Under the pieces are notes generated by a model, which saw only the letters and a program-made list of their open reading frames with translations, was not told the origin of the DNA and did not search any database. From Bacteroidia bacterium (GTDB taxonomy: Bacteria; Bacteroidota; Bacteroidia; Flavobacteriales; Flavobacteriaceae): a DNA stretch of 64,000 bases. Positions 43,031 through 52,618 of this stretch are shown piece by piece. Made by a program: the position numbers and the translations under genes. Position 1 is the first letter of the stretch. The number at the start of each line of letters is the position of its first letter. Location: the NCBI GenBank assembly GCA_030425285.1, contig JAUIAY010000001.1, positions 854,963 to 918,962 on the forward strand, given 5' to 3'.

Positions 43031-45445
43031 TTACTTCAAATCTTGTAAGTCATTTTCAGGGGTTTCATCATCTTCTTCAGGAATAATATTGATTGCTGGT
43101 TCTCTTAAGACCTCTTTGTTGGCAATGTTGCGCTCAAGCGATAGCAATAAAGACGGGAGCAGCAATAAATTGGAAAGCATGGCGAATAACAACGTTGCTG
43201 AAACTAACGCTCCTAATGCTACTGTGCCCCCAAAACTCGAAATGGTAAATACAGAAAAACCAAAGAATAGAACAATAGAGGTGTAAAACATACTAACGCC
43301 TGTTTCACGAAGCGCTGCATAAACCGATTTTCTAATTTTCCAGTGATTGGCTTGAAGCTCCTGCCTGTATTTGGCCAAAAAGTGAATGGTATCATCAACC
43401 GAAATACCAAAAGCGATACTAAACACCAAAATGGTAGATGGTTTAATAGGTACACCAATGAAGCCCATAAGCCCAGCTGTAATAACCAGTGGTAGTAGGT
43501 TTGGAATTAAGGAAACAACAATCATCCTAAACGAACGGAACATATAGGCCATGAAAAGTGATATTAAAACAATGGCCAAGGATAATGAAATAGCTAAATT
43601 CTTAACCAGATATTTTGTACCTTTTTGGAAAACCAAAGCTTTTCCGGTTACTGTGACATTATATTTTTCTGAAGGGAATACTTTGTTGATTTTATTTTGG
43701 ATGTCTTCTTCAATACGTTCCATTTTATCGGTTCCGATATCTTTCATAAAGGTGGTGATACGTGCATATTGACCCGTACTGTCCACAAAGTTTTTTAGTA
43801 AATCAACATCGGAGGTTGAGTTTTTGATGTAAGAGGAAATAAACAAGTTTTCCTGACTGGTTGGCAATTGGTAATAGTCTGGATTGCCATTGGTGTAGGC
43901 TTGTTTTGAGTATTTAACCAAACTAACAATGGATATCGGTCTTGATAATTCAGGTGTTTCAATTATGAGTTCCTCCAGCTCATTCATGCGTTTTAGAGTA
44001 GCCAGTTTTGTAACACCCTTCTTTCGTTTGGTGTCAACCAAAATCTCCATAGGCATGATGCCATTGAACTCTTCTTCAAAAAACCGAATATCACTGAAAA
44101 ACTCGGAGGTTTTAGACATATCCTCAATGAGGCTACCAGAAATTTTAATCTGATTCATACCTATCATACTTAAAATAAGTAGAATAAGCGAGGTCACGTA
44201 AATGGTGATACGTCTTTGTTTTACCATGCGTTCCATCCAATCTACAAAACCGCCAATCCAACGTTTGTTAAGGTGTTCTAAATGACGATCTTTAGGAAAA
44301 GGAAGAAACGTATAGATTATAGGAATTATCAATAAGCATAATATGAATATGGCCAAAATGCTCAAGGATGCCACAATACCAAATTCCTTAAGTAAGGTAC
44401 TTTCTGTTAGAATAAAGGTAGCAAAACCCGATGCTGTTGTAACATTGGTCATCAATGTGGCATTACCAATTTTGGTAATGACCCGCTGTAACGATTTGAC
44501 TTTGTTGCCATGAAGTTTGACTTCATGTTGGTATTTATTAATTAAGAATATACAGTTGGGAATCCCAATAACAATGATTAATGGTGGAATTAATGCTGTC
44601 AATACCGTAATTTCATAATTGAGTAAACCGATAATTCCAAACGTCCACATCACACCCAAACAAACTACAATCATGGATATTAATGTGGCCCTAAACGATC
44701 GGAAAAAGAAAAAGAAAATTAAGGAAGTAACAGCCAAAGCTGCCGCAATGAATTTCCCAATTTCGTCAACGATGTTTTGAGCGTTTAACGTGCGAACATA
44801 AGGCATTCCAGATACGCGAACATCTAAACCTGTGTCTTTTTCAAAAGCTAAAATTTTTGGAATAAGCGTATTGAAAACAAAATCCTTTCTTACAGGCGTA
44901 TTGACTATATCCTTTTTGAGATAAATAGCTGAACGAATCGTTTTGGTTTCAGAATTGAACAAAAAATTGTCGTAAAAAGGGTACTTCTCAAACAAGTCAC
45001 TTTGCAAGGTCTCCAATTCGGAATCAGATTGAATGGAATCTTTTATAAAAGGCTCTAAAATAAAACGCTCTTCTTCAGTGTTTTTAACCAGCTTTTGAAG
45101 ATCTTTTAAAGAAACAACCATCTCAACTTCGTCATAGTCCTTAAAAGCATCAGACAATCTATTCCAGGCGTTTACATGCTCTACGGAAAAGAAAGAAGAA
45201 TCTTTAACACCAAGTACAATCAAATTTCCTTCCTCTCCAAAAATATCCAAGAAGTCTTTGTAAACAATATTCACTTCATGATCATCTGGTAAGAGATTGG
45301 CTTCGGTATAGGTGAAACGCATGTTTTCCCATTGGGAAGCTAATAAAATTGTAGCGACCAAAATACCTACAAGAATCCCAATTTTGTTACGTAAAATCAG
45401 TCTTGCAGTAAGATCCCAAAAGCTTGTTGTAAAGAGTTTAAACAT
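43031..45445 (-). CDS. MMPL/HpnN-type RND superfamily exporter
   Basis: An 804-residue membrane protein with twelve predicted helices in two repeats, each with a sterol-sensing-like bundle (IPPLIIVIGIPNCIFLINKYQHE and FSIAFGISVDDTIHFLAKYRQE) and a periplasmic loop (about 45-210 and 440-600). The intramembrane Asp pair in SVDDTIH is the expected proton path. Such proteins move lipids, hopanoids or other hydrophobic molecules in one component. The C-terminus is acidic. It lies 58 bp downstream of the DUF5686-like barrel gene on the same strand, which might provide an outer-membrane partner. Confidence 0.85.
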   Translation of the reverse strand: MFKLFTTSFWDLTARLILRNKIGILVGILVATILLASQWENMRFTYTEANLLPDDHEVNIVYKDFLDIFGEEGNLIVLGVKDSSFFSVEHVNAWNRLSDAFKDYDEVEMVVSLKDLQKLVKNTEEERFILEPFIKDSIQSDSELETLQSDLFEKYPFYDNFLFNSETKTIRSAIYLKKDIVNTPVRKDFVFNTLIPKILAFEKDTGLDVRVSGMPYVRTLNAQNIVDEIGKFIAAALAVTSLIFFFFFRSFRATLISMIVVCLGVMWTFGIIGLLNYEITVLTALIPPLIIVIGIPNCIFLINKYQHEVKLHGNKVKSLQRVITKIGNATLMTNVTTASGFATFILTESTLLKEFGIVASLSILAIFILCLLIIPIIYTFLPFPKDRHLEHLNKRWIGGFVDWMERMVKQRRITIYVTSLILLILSMIGMNQIKISGSLIEDMSKTSEFFSDIRFFEEEFNGIMPMEILVDTKRKKGVTKLATLKRMNELEELIIETPELSRPISIVSLVKYSKQAYTNGNPDYYQLPTSQENLFISSYIKNSTSDVDLLKNFVDSTGQYARITTFMKDIGTDKMERIEEDIQNKINKVFPSEKYNVTVTGKALVFQKGTKYLVKNLAISLSLAIVLISLFMAYMFRSFRMIVVSLIPNLLPLVITAGLMGFIGVPIKPSTILVFSIAFGISVDDTIHFLAKYRQELQANHWKIRKSVYAALRETGVSMFYTSIVLFFGFSVFTISSFGGTVALGALVSATLLFAMLSNLLLLPSLLLSLERNIANKEVLREPAINIIPEEDDETPENDLQDLK

Positions 45446-45503
45446 GTGCTAAATAACGAACTGCAAAGGTAGAAAAATACTATGTATTAGCTTTAATAAT
45501 AGT

Positions 45504-46778
45504 CTATAATGTCACGTTGAATGTGAATTTAATGGCAATGTTGTCTTCGGTTTTTGGTAAGTGGTAGGCACCATATCTATAGGTACCACTTAAACCTAAA
45601 CCAAATAGTAATTTATTTATCTCAAAACCTGATTCGGTATAGCCTTTATCCAATGTGCCAAAAGTAATTCCCTGATGACGTTCTATATCGCTCATATTTC
45701 CAATGGCGAATCTAGAAATGAGTACCAATTGTGGTTTAAATCTTGTGGCAATATTAAACGGGCTGAAGTAATGCCTGAATTGTAACGTTGTAAATCTATC
45801 GGAAAAGAACTCATTAAAATACATGGTTTCAAAGCTATCAATACCTGCAACTGAAAAACGTTGTAAAATAGTTTCCTTGTTAATATTGTTAGGATAGGCA
45901 TGGTACAAATGCGATAGTGGTGCATTTCCTCTAGTAATACCTGCAGTCAACACAATCCTCGAGAAATTATCTTTTTTATAGTTGAGTTCGTAAATGGTTC
46001 TAAAATCTAATTTGGCAAAATTCAAATCGCTTTTAAAAACACCTTTAAAACTTTGTGTGTATTGCAAGGTGAACTTTGGAAAACCAACCTTAACTTCTTT
46101 TATGCGTTTATCTACTAATTCGTAATGACTGAAAGGACTCCATTGAAGTGAAATGATAGCCGTACTTAAATTAAATTCTTTAAACGATTCACCATCTGCC
46201 AAGTACGTATAGTCATATGTTGGATTTACATTACTGACACCTAATTGCGTTTCGGTTACTAAACGTGGTGAAATTTGATGCTCCAATGAAATTTGCTTCG
46301 AAATGTATTTGTAGAACAAATCAATATTCAGCAATCGCGGTTCAAAAAATCGAAAAAAACGTTTGTCGGTAATAAATTTTGAACTTCCTGTTTCTTGAAG
46401 ATCATCTATATAACTAAAATTTAACCAGGTGTTGGATTGAGGAACTAATCGGATGCCACCTCCAAAACCATATTTAAACCGATGGTCCCGAAACCCATAG
46501 GCTACATAACCATTTACACGATATTTTTTTGAAAACCTTTCATTGGTCACGCCTCCAAAGCCAGTTCGAATTCCTTCATACTGGTTAAACTTTATAAGGT
46601 ATCGTAGATCAATGTCAAAATACTTGGTAGGGAAATACCCATTTCCCAACTGGTGGATAAGATTACGTCTTTTAAGGGAATCCTGTTTTGTTTCGGTGGT
46701 ATCTCTAGGAATAGTTTGAGTAAAGGCTTCCGTACTCAAAAATAGGATACAAATAATAGTTATAAAGCACCTTAACAT
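45504..46778 (-). CDS. Outer-membrane barrel protein, DUF5686-like
   Basis: A 424-residue exported protein. The signal peptide (1-20) ends in AFTQ. The mature part is a large barrel with aromatic belts (YLIKFNQYEGIRTGFGGVTNERFSKKYRVNG, YVAYGFRDHRFKYGFGGGIRL) and a terminal strand IAIKFTFNVTL. The EGIRxGxGGxTN...GYVAYGFxDHxxKYG block is shared with DUF5686 proteins, which usually also carry an N-terminal carboxypeptidase-like domain that is missing here. It is just upstream of the MMPL-type exporter. The function is not known. Confidence 0.65.
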   Translation of the reverse strand: MLRCFITIICILFLSTEAFTQTIPRDTTETKQDSLKRRNLIHQLGNGYFPTKYFDIDLRYLIKFNQYEGIRTGFGGVTNERFSKKYRVNGYVAYGFRDHRFKYGFGGGIRLVPQSNTWLNFSYIDDLQETGSSKFITDKRFFRFFEPRLLNIDLFYKYISKQISLEHQISPRLVTETQLGVSNVNPTYDYTYLADGESFKEFNLSTAIISLQWSPFSHYELVDKRIKEVKVGFPKFTLQYTQSFKGVFKSDLNFAKLDFRTIYELNYKKDNFSRIVLTAGITRGNAPLSHLYHAYPNNINKETILQRFSVAGIDSFETMYFNEFFSDRFTTLQFRHYFSPFNIATRFKPQLVLISRFAIGNMSDIERHQGITFGTLDKGYTESGFEINKLLFGLGLSGTYRYGAYHLPKTEDNIAIKFTFNVTL

Positions 46779-46802
46779 GAACAGTAAGTAAGTTTTAGAG
46801 TT

Positions 46803-46830
46803 AAAAAAAAGCGACTTTCAAAGTCGCTTT
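46803..46830 (-). terminator. Intrinsic terminator of frr
   Basis: GCGACT...AGTCGC inverted repeat with a short loop, T8 on the minus strand, located just after the frr stop codon. Confidence 0.75.
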
Positions 46831-46838
46831 ATACGAAG

Positions 46839-47396
46839 TTATACTGTCATGATTTCTTTCTCTTTGTTCTCAAAGATATGATCTATTTTGGTCACATACT
46901 TGTTGGTCATCTCCTGAACATCGATTTCGGCATTTTTTTGGAGATCTTCTGAAACGTCGTCCAATTTCTTAATTTCGTTGTTGGCATCTTTTCGAGCATT
47001 TCTCACACCAACTTTGGCGTCTTCGGCTTCCGCTTTAGCTTGTTTAGCCAAGGTAACACGACGTTCTTCAGTTAATGGTGGTACGTTTATGATAATCGAC
47101 TCACCATTATTCATAGGGTTAAATCCTAGATTGGCAATCATGATGCCACGCTCAATTTCCTGCAACATGGCTTTTTCCCATGGTTGAACGGTGATAGTTC
47201 TACCATCAGGTGTATTTACATTGGCAACTTGATTCAACGGCGTTTGCGACCCATAATAGTCAACCATCACGCTGCCCAACATAGCAGGACTGGCTTTCCC
47301 TGCACGAATATTAACCAATTGCTTTTCTAAATGCTTTATGGCTGCATCCATGGATTCTTTTGTAGAGTCTAATATAAATTGAATGTCTTCGTTCAT
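46839..47396 (-). CDS. frr: Ribosome recycling factor
   Basis: Splits post-termination ribosomes together with EF-G. The N-terminal helix is typical (MDAAIKHLEKQLVNIRAGKASPAML), followed by VDYYGSQTPLNQVANVNTPDGRTITVQPWEK, VPPLTEERRVTLAKQAK and NARKDANNEIKKL. The 185 residues are exact for the family. It lies 52 bp downstream of pyrH, as in most bacteria, and is the last gene of the translation cluster. Confidence 0.97.
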   Translation of the reverse strand: MNEDIQFILDSTKESMDAAIKHLEKQLVNIRAGKASPAMLGSVMVDYYGSQTPLNQVANVNTPDGRTITVQPWEKAMLQEIERGIMIANLGFNPMNNGESIIINVPPLTEERRVTLAKQAKAEAEDAKVGVRNARKDANNEIKKLDDVSEDLQKNAEIDVQEMTNKYVTKIDHIFENKEKEIMTV

Positions 47397-47448
47397 CTCT
47401 AAAAAATTTAATTTTAAAATGCTGTTTCAAAAAACAGGCCAAAATGTA

Positions 47449-48156
47449 TTATAAGTTTACTTTCGTTCCAATTTTTTCACCAGATACGACTTTCAAAAGG
47501 TTTCCTTTCTTGTTCATATCAAAAACAATAATAGGTAGCTCGTTTTCTTGACTTAAGGTAAAGGCGGTGGTGTCCATAACCTTCAATCCTTTGCGCAATA
47601 CATCATCAAAAGTAATATGGTCAAACTTAATGGCGTTGGCATCTTTTTCAGGATCTGACGTATAAATACCATCTACACGTGTACCTTTCAAGATAACATC
47701 GGCCTCAATCTCTATAGCGCGTAATACAGCAGCCGAATCAGTCGTGAAATAAGGGTTTCCGGTTCCGCCTCCAAAAATAACGACGCGTCCTTTTTCCAAA
47801 TGGCGCATAGCTTTTCGTCTTATAAAAGGTTCGGCAACCTCATTAATTTTTATAGCTGTTTGCAATCTGGTTGGAACATCGGCATCTTCCAGAGCGCCTT
47901 GTAAAGCTAAACCATTAATAACCGTTGCCAACATACCCATATAATCACCTTGAACTCGATCCATACCTTTACTGGCGCCTGCCACACCTCTAAAAATATT
48001 GCCGCCACCAATGACTATGGCTACTTCAACACCTTTATCGGTAATAGATTTTATATCTTCAGCATATTCGGCTAAACGTTCTGGGTCAATACCATATTGA
48101 CGATTTCCCATAAGGGCCTCACCAGATAGTTTTAAGAGTATTCGTTTATATTTCAT
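47449..48156 (-). CDS. pyrH: UMP kinase
   Basis: Phosphorylates UMP to UDP. It carries the amino-acid-kinase fold pattern: [14 protein letters not shown] at the N-terminus, [27 protein letters not shown] and [38 protein letters not shown]. The start MKYKRILL gives 235 residues; the longer frame adds an untypical tail. It sits between tsf and frr, the classic bacterial order. Confidence 0.96.
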   Translation of the reverse strand: MKYKRILLKLSGEALMGNRQYGIDPERLAEYAEDIKSITDKGVEVAIVIGGGNIFRGVAGASKGMDRVQGDYMGMLATVINGLALQGALEDADVPTRLQTAIKINEVAEPFIRRKAMRHLEKGRVVIFGGGTGNPYFTTDSAAVLRAIEIEADVILKGTRVDGIYTSDPEKDANAIKFDHITFDDVLRKGLKVMDTTAFTLSQENELPIIVFDMNKKGNLLKVVSGEKIGTKVNL

Positions 48157-48236
48157 GGTAACTTTTGAAGGTTTAGCAAAACTACACAAAATTTTTGTTT
48201 TTGAATTGAGATTTTTTTGTAGGATTCACATAAAAA

Positions 48237-48263
48237 AAGCCTCTCAATAAACTTGAGAGGCTT
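48237..48263 (-). terminator. Intrinsic terminator of tsf
   Basis: An 11-bp perfect stem (48237-48247 with 48253-48263), 5-nt loop, T7 on the minus strand, 25 nt after the tsf stop codon. pyrH-frr may therefore have a promoter of its own. Confidence 0.85.
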
Positions 48264-48287
48264 CATATTTTTGTGAGATAATATAAA

Positions 48288-49262
48288 TTATCCTACTGTA
48301 GCACGTTTGAATCCAGTAATTTCAACATTACCATAAGATTCAACATATTGTGCAACAGTTTGCTTTTCATCTTTAATGAATTTTTGGTCCAATAGACATT
48401 GCTCTTGGTCTAAAGTCGTGTTATCAGAAATGAAACGCTCCATTTTACCAGGAAGGATTCTATCCCAGATTTGCTCTGGCTTTCCTTCAGCTTTTAACTC
48501 GGCTTTAGCAGCTTCTTCAGTTTGTGCTAAAACTTCAGGAGTTAATTGTGCCATAGAAATGTATTGAGGTACATTTTTAAGGGTTTTACCTAAACGACCT
48601 AATTCAATATTTTCTTTTTCAATAACTGCAATTCTTGCTTCAGTTTCTGATGCTACATAAGCAGGATCAAAATCTTTGTAAGACAAAGTTGTTGCACCCA
48701 TTGAAGCTACTTGCATAGCAACATCTTTTACTAATGTTTCAGCATTATCAACTTGAGCAGATAAACCTACTAAAGCAGCAATTTTATTAATGTGAACATA
48801 AGCACCAACGTAAGGAGCTTCTAATTTTTCAAACGCCGTGATATCTAGTTTCTCACCAATAACACCTGTTTGTTCTGTTAATTTATCAGCAACGGTCATA
48901 CCACCAAAGTCAGCAGCTAAAAATGCTTCTTTTGAATCGTAATTTAAAGCTACTTCTGCCAATTCGTTAGCTAATGCCACAAAGTTTTCGTTTTTACCAA
49001 CAAAATCTGTTTCACAACCTAATACAATGGCAACACCAGCTGTGTTGTCTGCATTTATTTTAGCGATAGCTGCACCTTCAGAAGAATCTCTGTCGGCCCT
49101 TTTTTCAGCTACTTTTTGTCCTTTTTTACGTAAAACTTCAATGGCTTTATCAAAATCACCACCAGCTTCAACCAAAGCTTTTTTACAATCCATCATTCCT
49201 GCACCAGTAGCTTGTCTTAATTTGTTTACTTCTGCTGCTGTAACTTTTACTGTAGATTCCAT
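48288..49262 (-). CDS. tsf: Elongation factor Ts
   Basis: Nucleotide exchange factor for EF-Tu. The UBA-like N-terminus VNKLRQATGAGMMDCKKALVEAGGDFDKAIEVLRKKG is unmistakable, and ETDFVGKNENFVALANELA marks the TDFV motif that contacts EF-Tu. It has 324 residues, a length usual for Bacteroidota, which have a longer dimerisation region than E. coli. It follows rpsB, with a hairpin in the 85-bp gap. Confidence 0.97.
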   Translation of the reverse strand: MESTVKVTAAEVNKLRQATGAGMMDCKKALVEAGGDFDKAIEVLRKKGQKVAEKRADRDSSEGAAIAKINADNTAGVAIVLGCETDFVGKNENFVALANELAEVALNYDSKEAFLAADFGGMTVADKLTEQTGVIGEKLDITAFEKLEAPYVGAYVHINKIAALVGLSAQVDNAETLVKDVAMQVASMGATTLSYKDFDPAYVASETEARIAVIEKENIELGRLGKTLKNVPQYISMAQLTPEVLAQTEEAAKAELKAEGKPEQIWDRILPGKMERFISDNTTLDQEQCLLDQKFIKDEKQTVAQYVESYGNVEITGFKRATVG

Positions 49263-49276
49263 AGTTTTTAAAATTT

Positions 49277-49328
49277 AAAAAAGTCGTTCAATATATTTTC
49301 ACAAAGAAAAGAACTAAACGACTTTTTT
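49277..49328 (-). terminator. Hairpin with T-tract between rpsB and tsf (terminator or attenuator)
   Basis: A 12-bp arm pair AAAAAAGTCGTT with AACGACTTTTTT (49277-49288 with 49317-49328) encloses a 28-nt loop and is followed by a short T run on the minus strand. It lies 19 nt after the rpsB stop and just before tsf, so it may reduce readthrough into tsf. Confidence 0.55.
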
Positions 49329-49347
49329 ATGTTTTGTTAATGTTATT

Positions 49348-50124
49348 TTATTCTTCTTCTTCGTTGACTGCTACTGCTTTTTTAGCAGAAGCTTTTGCCT
49401 TTGGAGCAGATTTTTCAGCTTTCGCACCATCTTTTTCAGCTTTACGCTCTGATAAACCTTGTGAGATTGCTGATGCAACATGCGATAATACTTTGTCAAT
49501 AGATTTAGAAGCATCGTCATTTGCTGGGATGACATAGTCAACTTGACGTGGGTCAGAGTTGGTATCAACCATAGCAAAAATTGGAATGTTTAGTTTTTGA
49601 GCTTCTTTAATTGCAATGTGCTCACGCTTGATGTCAACAACAAACAATGCACCTGGCAAACGTGTCATATCTGAAATAGAGCCTAAGTTCTTTTCTAATT
49701 TAGCACGTTGACGGTCTACTTGTAAACGCTCTTTTTTAGATAAAGAATTAAACGTACCATCTTTCTTCATTCTATCAATAGCAGCCATTTTCTTAACGGC
49801 TTTTCTGATAGTTACAAAGTTGGTTAACATACCACCTGGCCATCTTTCAGTGATGTAAGGCATGTTGATAGCACCTGCTTTTTCAGCAACGATATCCTTT
49901 GCTTGTTTTTTAGTTGCAACAAATAAAATTTTACGACCTGATGCAGCAATTTTACTTAATGCTGCTCCAGCTTCATCAATTTTAGCTGCTGTTTTGTAAA
50001 GGTTAATAATATGGATGCCGTTACGCTCCATATAAACGTAAGGAGCCATATTTGGATCCCACTTACGTGTCAAGTGTCCGAAGTGTACACCTGCTTCTAG
50101 TAGTTCTTTTACTTCTACTGCCAT
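49348..50124 (-). CDS. rpsB: 30S ribosomal protein S2
   Basis: Recognised by VKELLEAGVHFGHLTRKWDPNMAPYVYMERNGIHIINLYKT, FVATKKQAKDIVAEKA and the RWPGGMLTNFVTIRKAV block. It has 258 residues with a basic, Ala/Lys-rich C-terminal tail and a final EEE, an extension seen in Bacteroidota. It is third in the order rplM-rpsI-rpsB-tsf on the minus strand, after a 206-bp gap. Confidence 0.97.
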   Translation of the reverse strand: MAVEVKELLEAGVHFGHLTRKWDPNMAPYVYMERNGIHIINLYKTAAKIDEAGAALSKIAASGRKILFVATKKQAKDIVAEKAGAINMPYITERWPGGMLTNFVTIRKAVKKMAAIDRMKKDGTFNSLSKKERLQVDRQRAKLEKNLGSISDMTRLPGALFVVDIKREHIAIKEAQKLNIPIFAMVDTNSDPRQVDYVIPANDDASKSIDKVLSHVASAISQGLSERKAEKDGAKAEKSAPKAKASAKKAVAVNEEEE

Positions 50125-50330
50125 GTTTGTAATAGTTTACGTTCTGTTGAATTAGCAATGATTAAGTGGTCATTTTTTTTAATTCGCCTTAACCATTTAG
50201 ATGCTAAACTAAATCGTGACTTTCGATTATGTCGAAACGTCATCGACAACAATAACTGGGTTAAAATTTGTTTTAATGTCAACTTAATTGGCAACCTTTC
50301 ATAAGATTCCCAATCAAGTTGAAGATTATA

Positions 50331-50717
50331 TTAACGTTTAGAGAACTGGAATTTCTTACGAGCTTTCTTCTGACCGAATTTCTTACGCTCTACCATTCTT
50401 GGGTCTCTTGTTAATAAACCTTCTGGTTTTAAAATTAATCTGTTTTCTGCATCAACTTCGCACATTGCACGAGATAATGCTAAACGGATAGCTTCAGCCT
50501 GACCGGTGATGCCACCTCCATATACATTTACTGTAATATCAAAGTTGCCATCATTGTTAGTCATAGCTAAAGGTTGGTTTACTTTGTACTGCAATGTTGC
50601 AGTAGGAAAATAAACCGCCATGTCTTTTTTGTTCACCGTAATGTTACCTTTTCCTTTGGCAACGTATACACGAGCAACAGCCGTCTTTCTACGGCCAATT
50701 TTGTGAATTACTTCCAT
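50331..50717 (-). CDS. rpsI: 30S ribosomal protein S9
   Basis: A 128-residue ribosomal protein whose C-terminal Arg-tail (KKFGQKKARKKFQFSKR) reaches the P-site tRNA. The N-terminal HKIGRRKTAVARVYVAKGKG and GGGITGQAEAIRLALSRAM are diagnostic. The start codon overlaps the rplM stop by one base (TAATG), so the pair is translationally coupled. Confidence 0.97.
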   Translation of the reverse strand: MEVIHKIGRRKTAVARVYVAKGKGNITVNKKDMAVYFPTATLQYKVNQPLAMTNNDGNFDITVNVYGGGITGQAEAIRLALSRAMCEVDAENRLILKPEGLLTRDPRMVERKKFGQKKARKKFQFSKR

Positions 50718-51172
50718 TAATTAAATTCGTTTAAATTGATTGCTTTTGGTTTTTGAGCTTCATGTGCATGCTCTGTACCAACAACAACGTTAAGGTTACG
50801 GAATAAATCGGCACCTAATTTGTTTTTAGGTAACATTCCTTTTACTGATTTTTCTACTAGTCTTGCTGGGTCTTTACCAAACAATTCACTAGCAGACAAA
50901 CTTCTTTGACCTCCTGGATATCCTGTGTGACGAATGTATGTTTTATCGTTCCACTTGTTTCCGGTTAAGTTGATTTTTTCAGCATTGATAACAATTACGT
51001 TATCGCCACAATCAACATGAGGTGTGAAGTTTGGCTTGTGTTTACCTCTTAAAAGTTTTGCAACTTTAGAAGCTAAACGACCAAGCGTCTGACCTTCAGC
51101 ATCAACCAAAACCCACTCTTTGTTAACAGTAGCTTTGTTTGCTGAAATCGTTTTGTAGCTTAATGTGTCCAC
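50717..51172 (-). CDS. rplM: 50S ribosomal protein L13
   Basis: A 151-residue protein, one of the early-assembly proteins of the large subunit. Markers are [56 protein letters not shown] and [11 protein letters not shown]. It starts with GTG (51170-51172), followed by MDTLSYKT as the encoded start. It is the first gene of the ribosomal cluster, behind a perfect promoter at 51220-51250. Confidence 0.96.
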   Translation of the reverse strand: MDTLSYKTISANKATVNKEWVLVDAEGQTLGRLASKVAKLLRGKHKPNFTPHVDCGDNVIVINAEKINLTGNKWNDKTYIRHTGYPGGQRSLSASELFGKDPARLVEKSVKGMLPKNKLGADLFRNLNVVVGTEHAHEAQKPKAINLNEFN

Positions 51173-51219
51173 ACGTTCTAATTTTTCTTATTAAACATTC
51201 CTCTCCCAAAAAGAGTTTG

Positions 51220-51250
51220 CAAATTTACGATAATCTATTTGATTACCAAA
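51220..51250 (-). promoter_or_regulatory. Promoter of the rplM-rpsI operon
   Basis: Minus-strand TTTG (51247-51250), 19-nt spacer, TAAATTTG (51220-51227), a perfect match to the Bacteroidota housekeeping consensus, 47 nt upstream of the start codon. Confidence 0.75.
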
Positions 51251-51366
51251 TAGTATGGGGAATTTTATTATTTAATAATCTGAAGAGCCATTTTGACTTA
51301 CATACCAAAATACGTTTGGAATCGTTTTTGTAATAAACATCCGTATAAACCAATAAATTAACAAAC

Positions 51367-52536
51367 ATGAGAATTGTAATGACCGTTTTGGCTTTGCTTG
51401 TTTTTAAGTTTCAATTTGCACAATTAAAACCTGGTTTTGATGTAGATGAGCTTACCACAACCATTGCCATGTGCAATAGTTATAATTTTATGGAGCAATA
51501 TGGCTCGACCAAAACAATTGTTCCCAATAGTTTCAATAAGCGCTTTTCTTCAGAAATTATTGGTATGGATAATAAGTTTGAGGTTTATGATGATGGGCAT
51601 GTTGGTGTTATTAATTTTAGAGGGTCTACCGATAAATTAATTAGCTGGATTGAGAATTTTTATTCGGCTATGATTCCGGCTACTGGTAGTATGAAAATTG
51701 AAGATAAAACTTACGAATATACTTTTGCCAAAACTGATAGTTCAGCAGTGCATGCTGGTTATGCTTTAAGTGTTTTACTAATTTCTGAACGCCTGAAAGA
51801 GCAAATAAACAATCTGAACCAAAGGGATATTTCAGATATCATTATAACGGGACATAGTCAAGGAGGTGCTTTGGCAACCATGACCAGAGCGTATTTAGAG
51901 AATTTACCTGAATCTGAATTCGCATTAAAAAACAATTACAAAACCTATGCCTATGCGCAGCCCATGTGTGGTAATAAGGAATTTGCTAATGAGTATAACC
52001 AGCGTTTTAGTGAGCAAGGCACCAGTTATAGCATTATCAATCCTAAAGATCCTGTGCCCAATTTACCGTTTAATTATGAAGAGGAAAAGCTCATTACCAA
52101 AGACAAGATTAAGGGTTGGCTATTTGGTGATGCCGATTTTGAGCCAACAAAGTTTGGACAGGATGCTTTAATTCGTCTCATGGAAGGCGGCTTGACCAAA
52201 CACATTAAAAACAGCAACCGACTCATTAGTAAAATTGTGAGCTTTCAGGTTGGAAACGTGGAATTACCAGAATTTGTTTCGGATTTTAACTATTTTCCAA
52301 CAGGAGAGGTAAAGGAATTGCCAACATTTAAATACCCGAAAATTCAAGTGGATGTTACCGGAATGACTGAAGATGAATTAGCCGATCATGAACAAGACGA
52401 ACAGGGAAACTGGTTCAAAAAGGAGAAGAAGTTCTTTCAGCATAAATCGTATAACTACTACGTCTATATATTAAAGGAATGGGATAGGGAAGCCTATAAT
52501 AATTTGAAGATGACCTATTTGGAGTCGGATTTGTAA
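51367..52536 (+). CDS. Secreted lipase, class 3 family
   Basis: Alpha/beta-hydrolase with a cleavable signal peptide (1-18, MRIVMTVLALLVFKFQFA). The nucleophile elbow is IITGHSQGGALATMTRAYLE (Gly-His-Ser-Gln-Gly), followed by YAYAQPMCGNKEFANEYNQ and NPKDPVPNLPF with the catalytic Asp, as in lipase_3 (PF01764). The C-terminal part (about 290-389) is an added domain with YKHHSYNYY-type aromatic content and no match I recognise. It has 389 residues and no type IX signal, so it is probably periplasmic or outer-membrane associated. It stands alone and is divergent from rplM. Confidence 0.82.
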   Translation: MRIVMTVLALLVFKFQFAQLKPGFDVDELTTTIAMCNSYNFMEQYGSTKTIVPNSFNKRFSSEIIGMDNKFEVYDDGHVGVINFRGSTDKLISWIENFYSAMIPATGSMKIEDKTYEYTFAKTDSSAVHAGYALSVLLISERLKEQINNLNQRDISDIIITGHSQGGALATMTRAYLENLPESEFALKNNYKTYAYAQPMCGNKEFANEYNQRFSEQGTSYSIINPKDPVPNLPFNYEEEKLITKDKIKGWLFGDADFEPTKFGQDALIRLMEGGLTKHIKNSNRLISKIVSFQVGNVELPEFVSDFNYFPTGEVKELPTFKYPKIQVDVTGMTEDELADHEQDEQGNWFKKEKKFFQHKSYNYYVYILKEWDREAYNNLKMTYLESDL

Positions 52537-52618
52537 GAGACTTTAATTATCTAAAAATATTGACTAAATAAAACCGAATTGAGATGCATTAGCGACTTTA
52601 CAAAGGATTTTGTATAGT

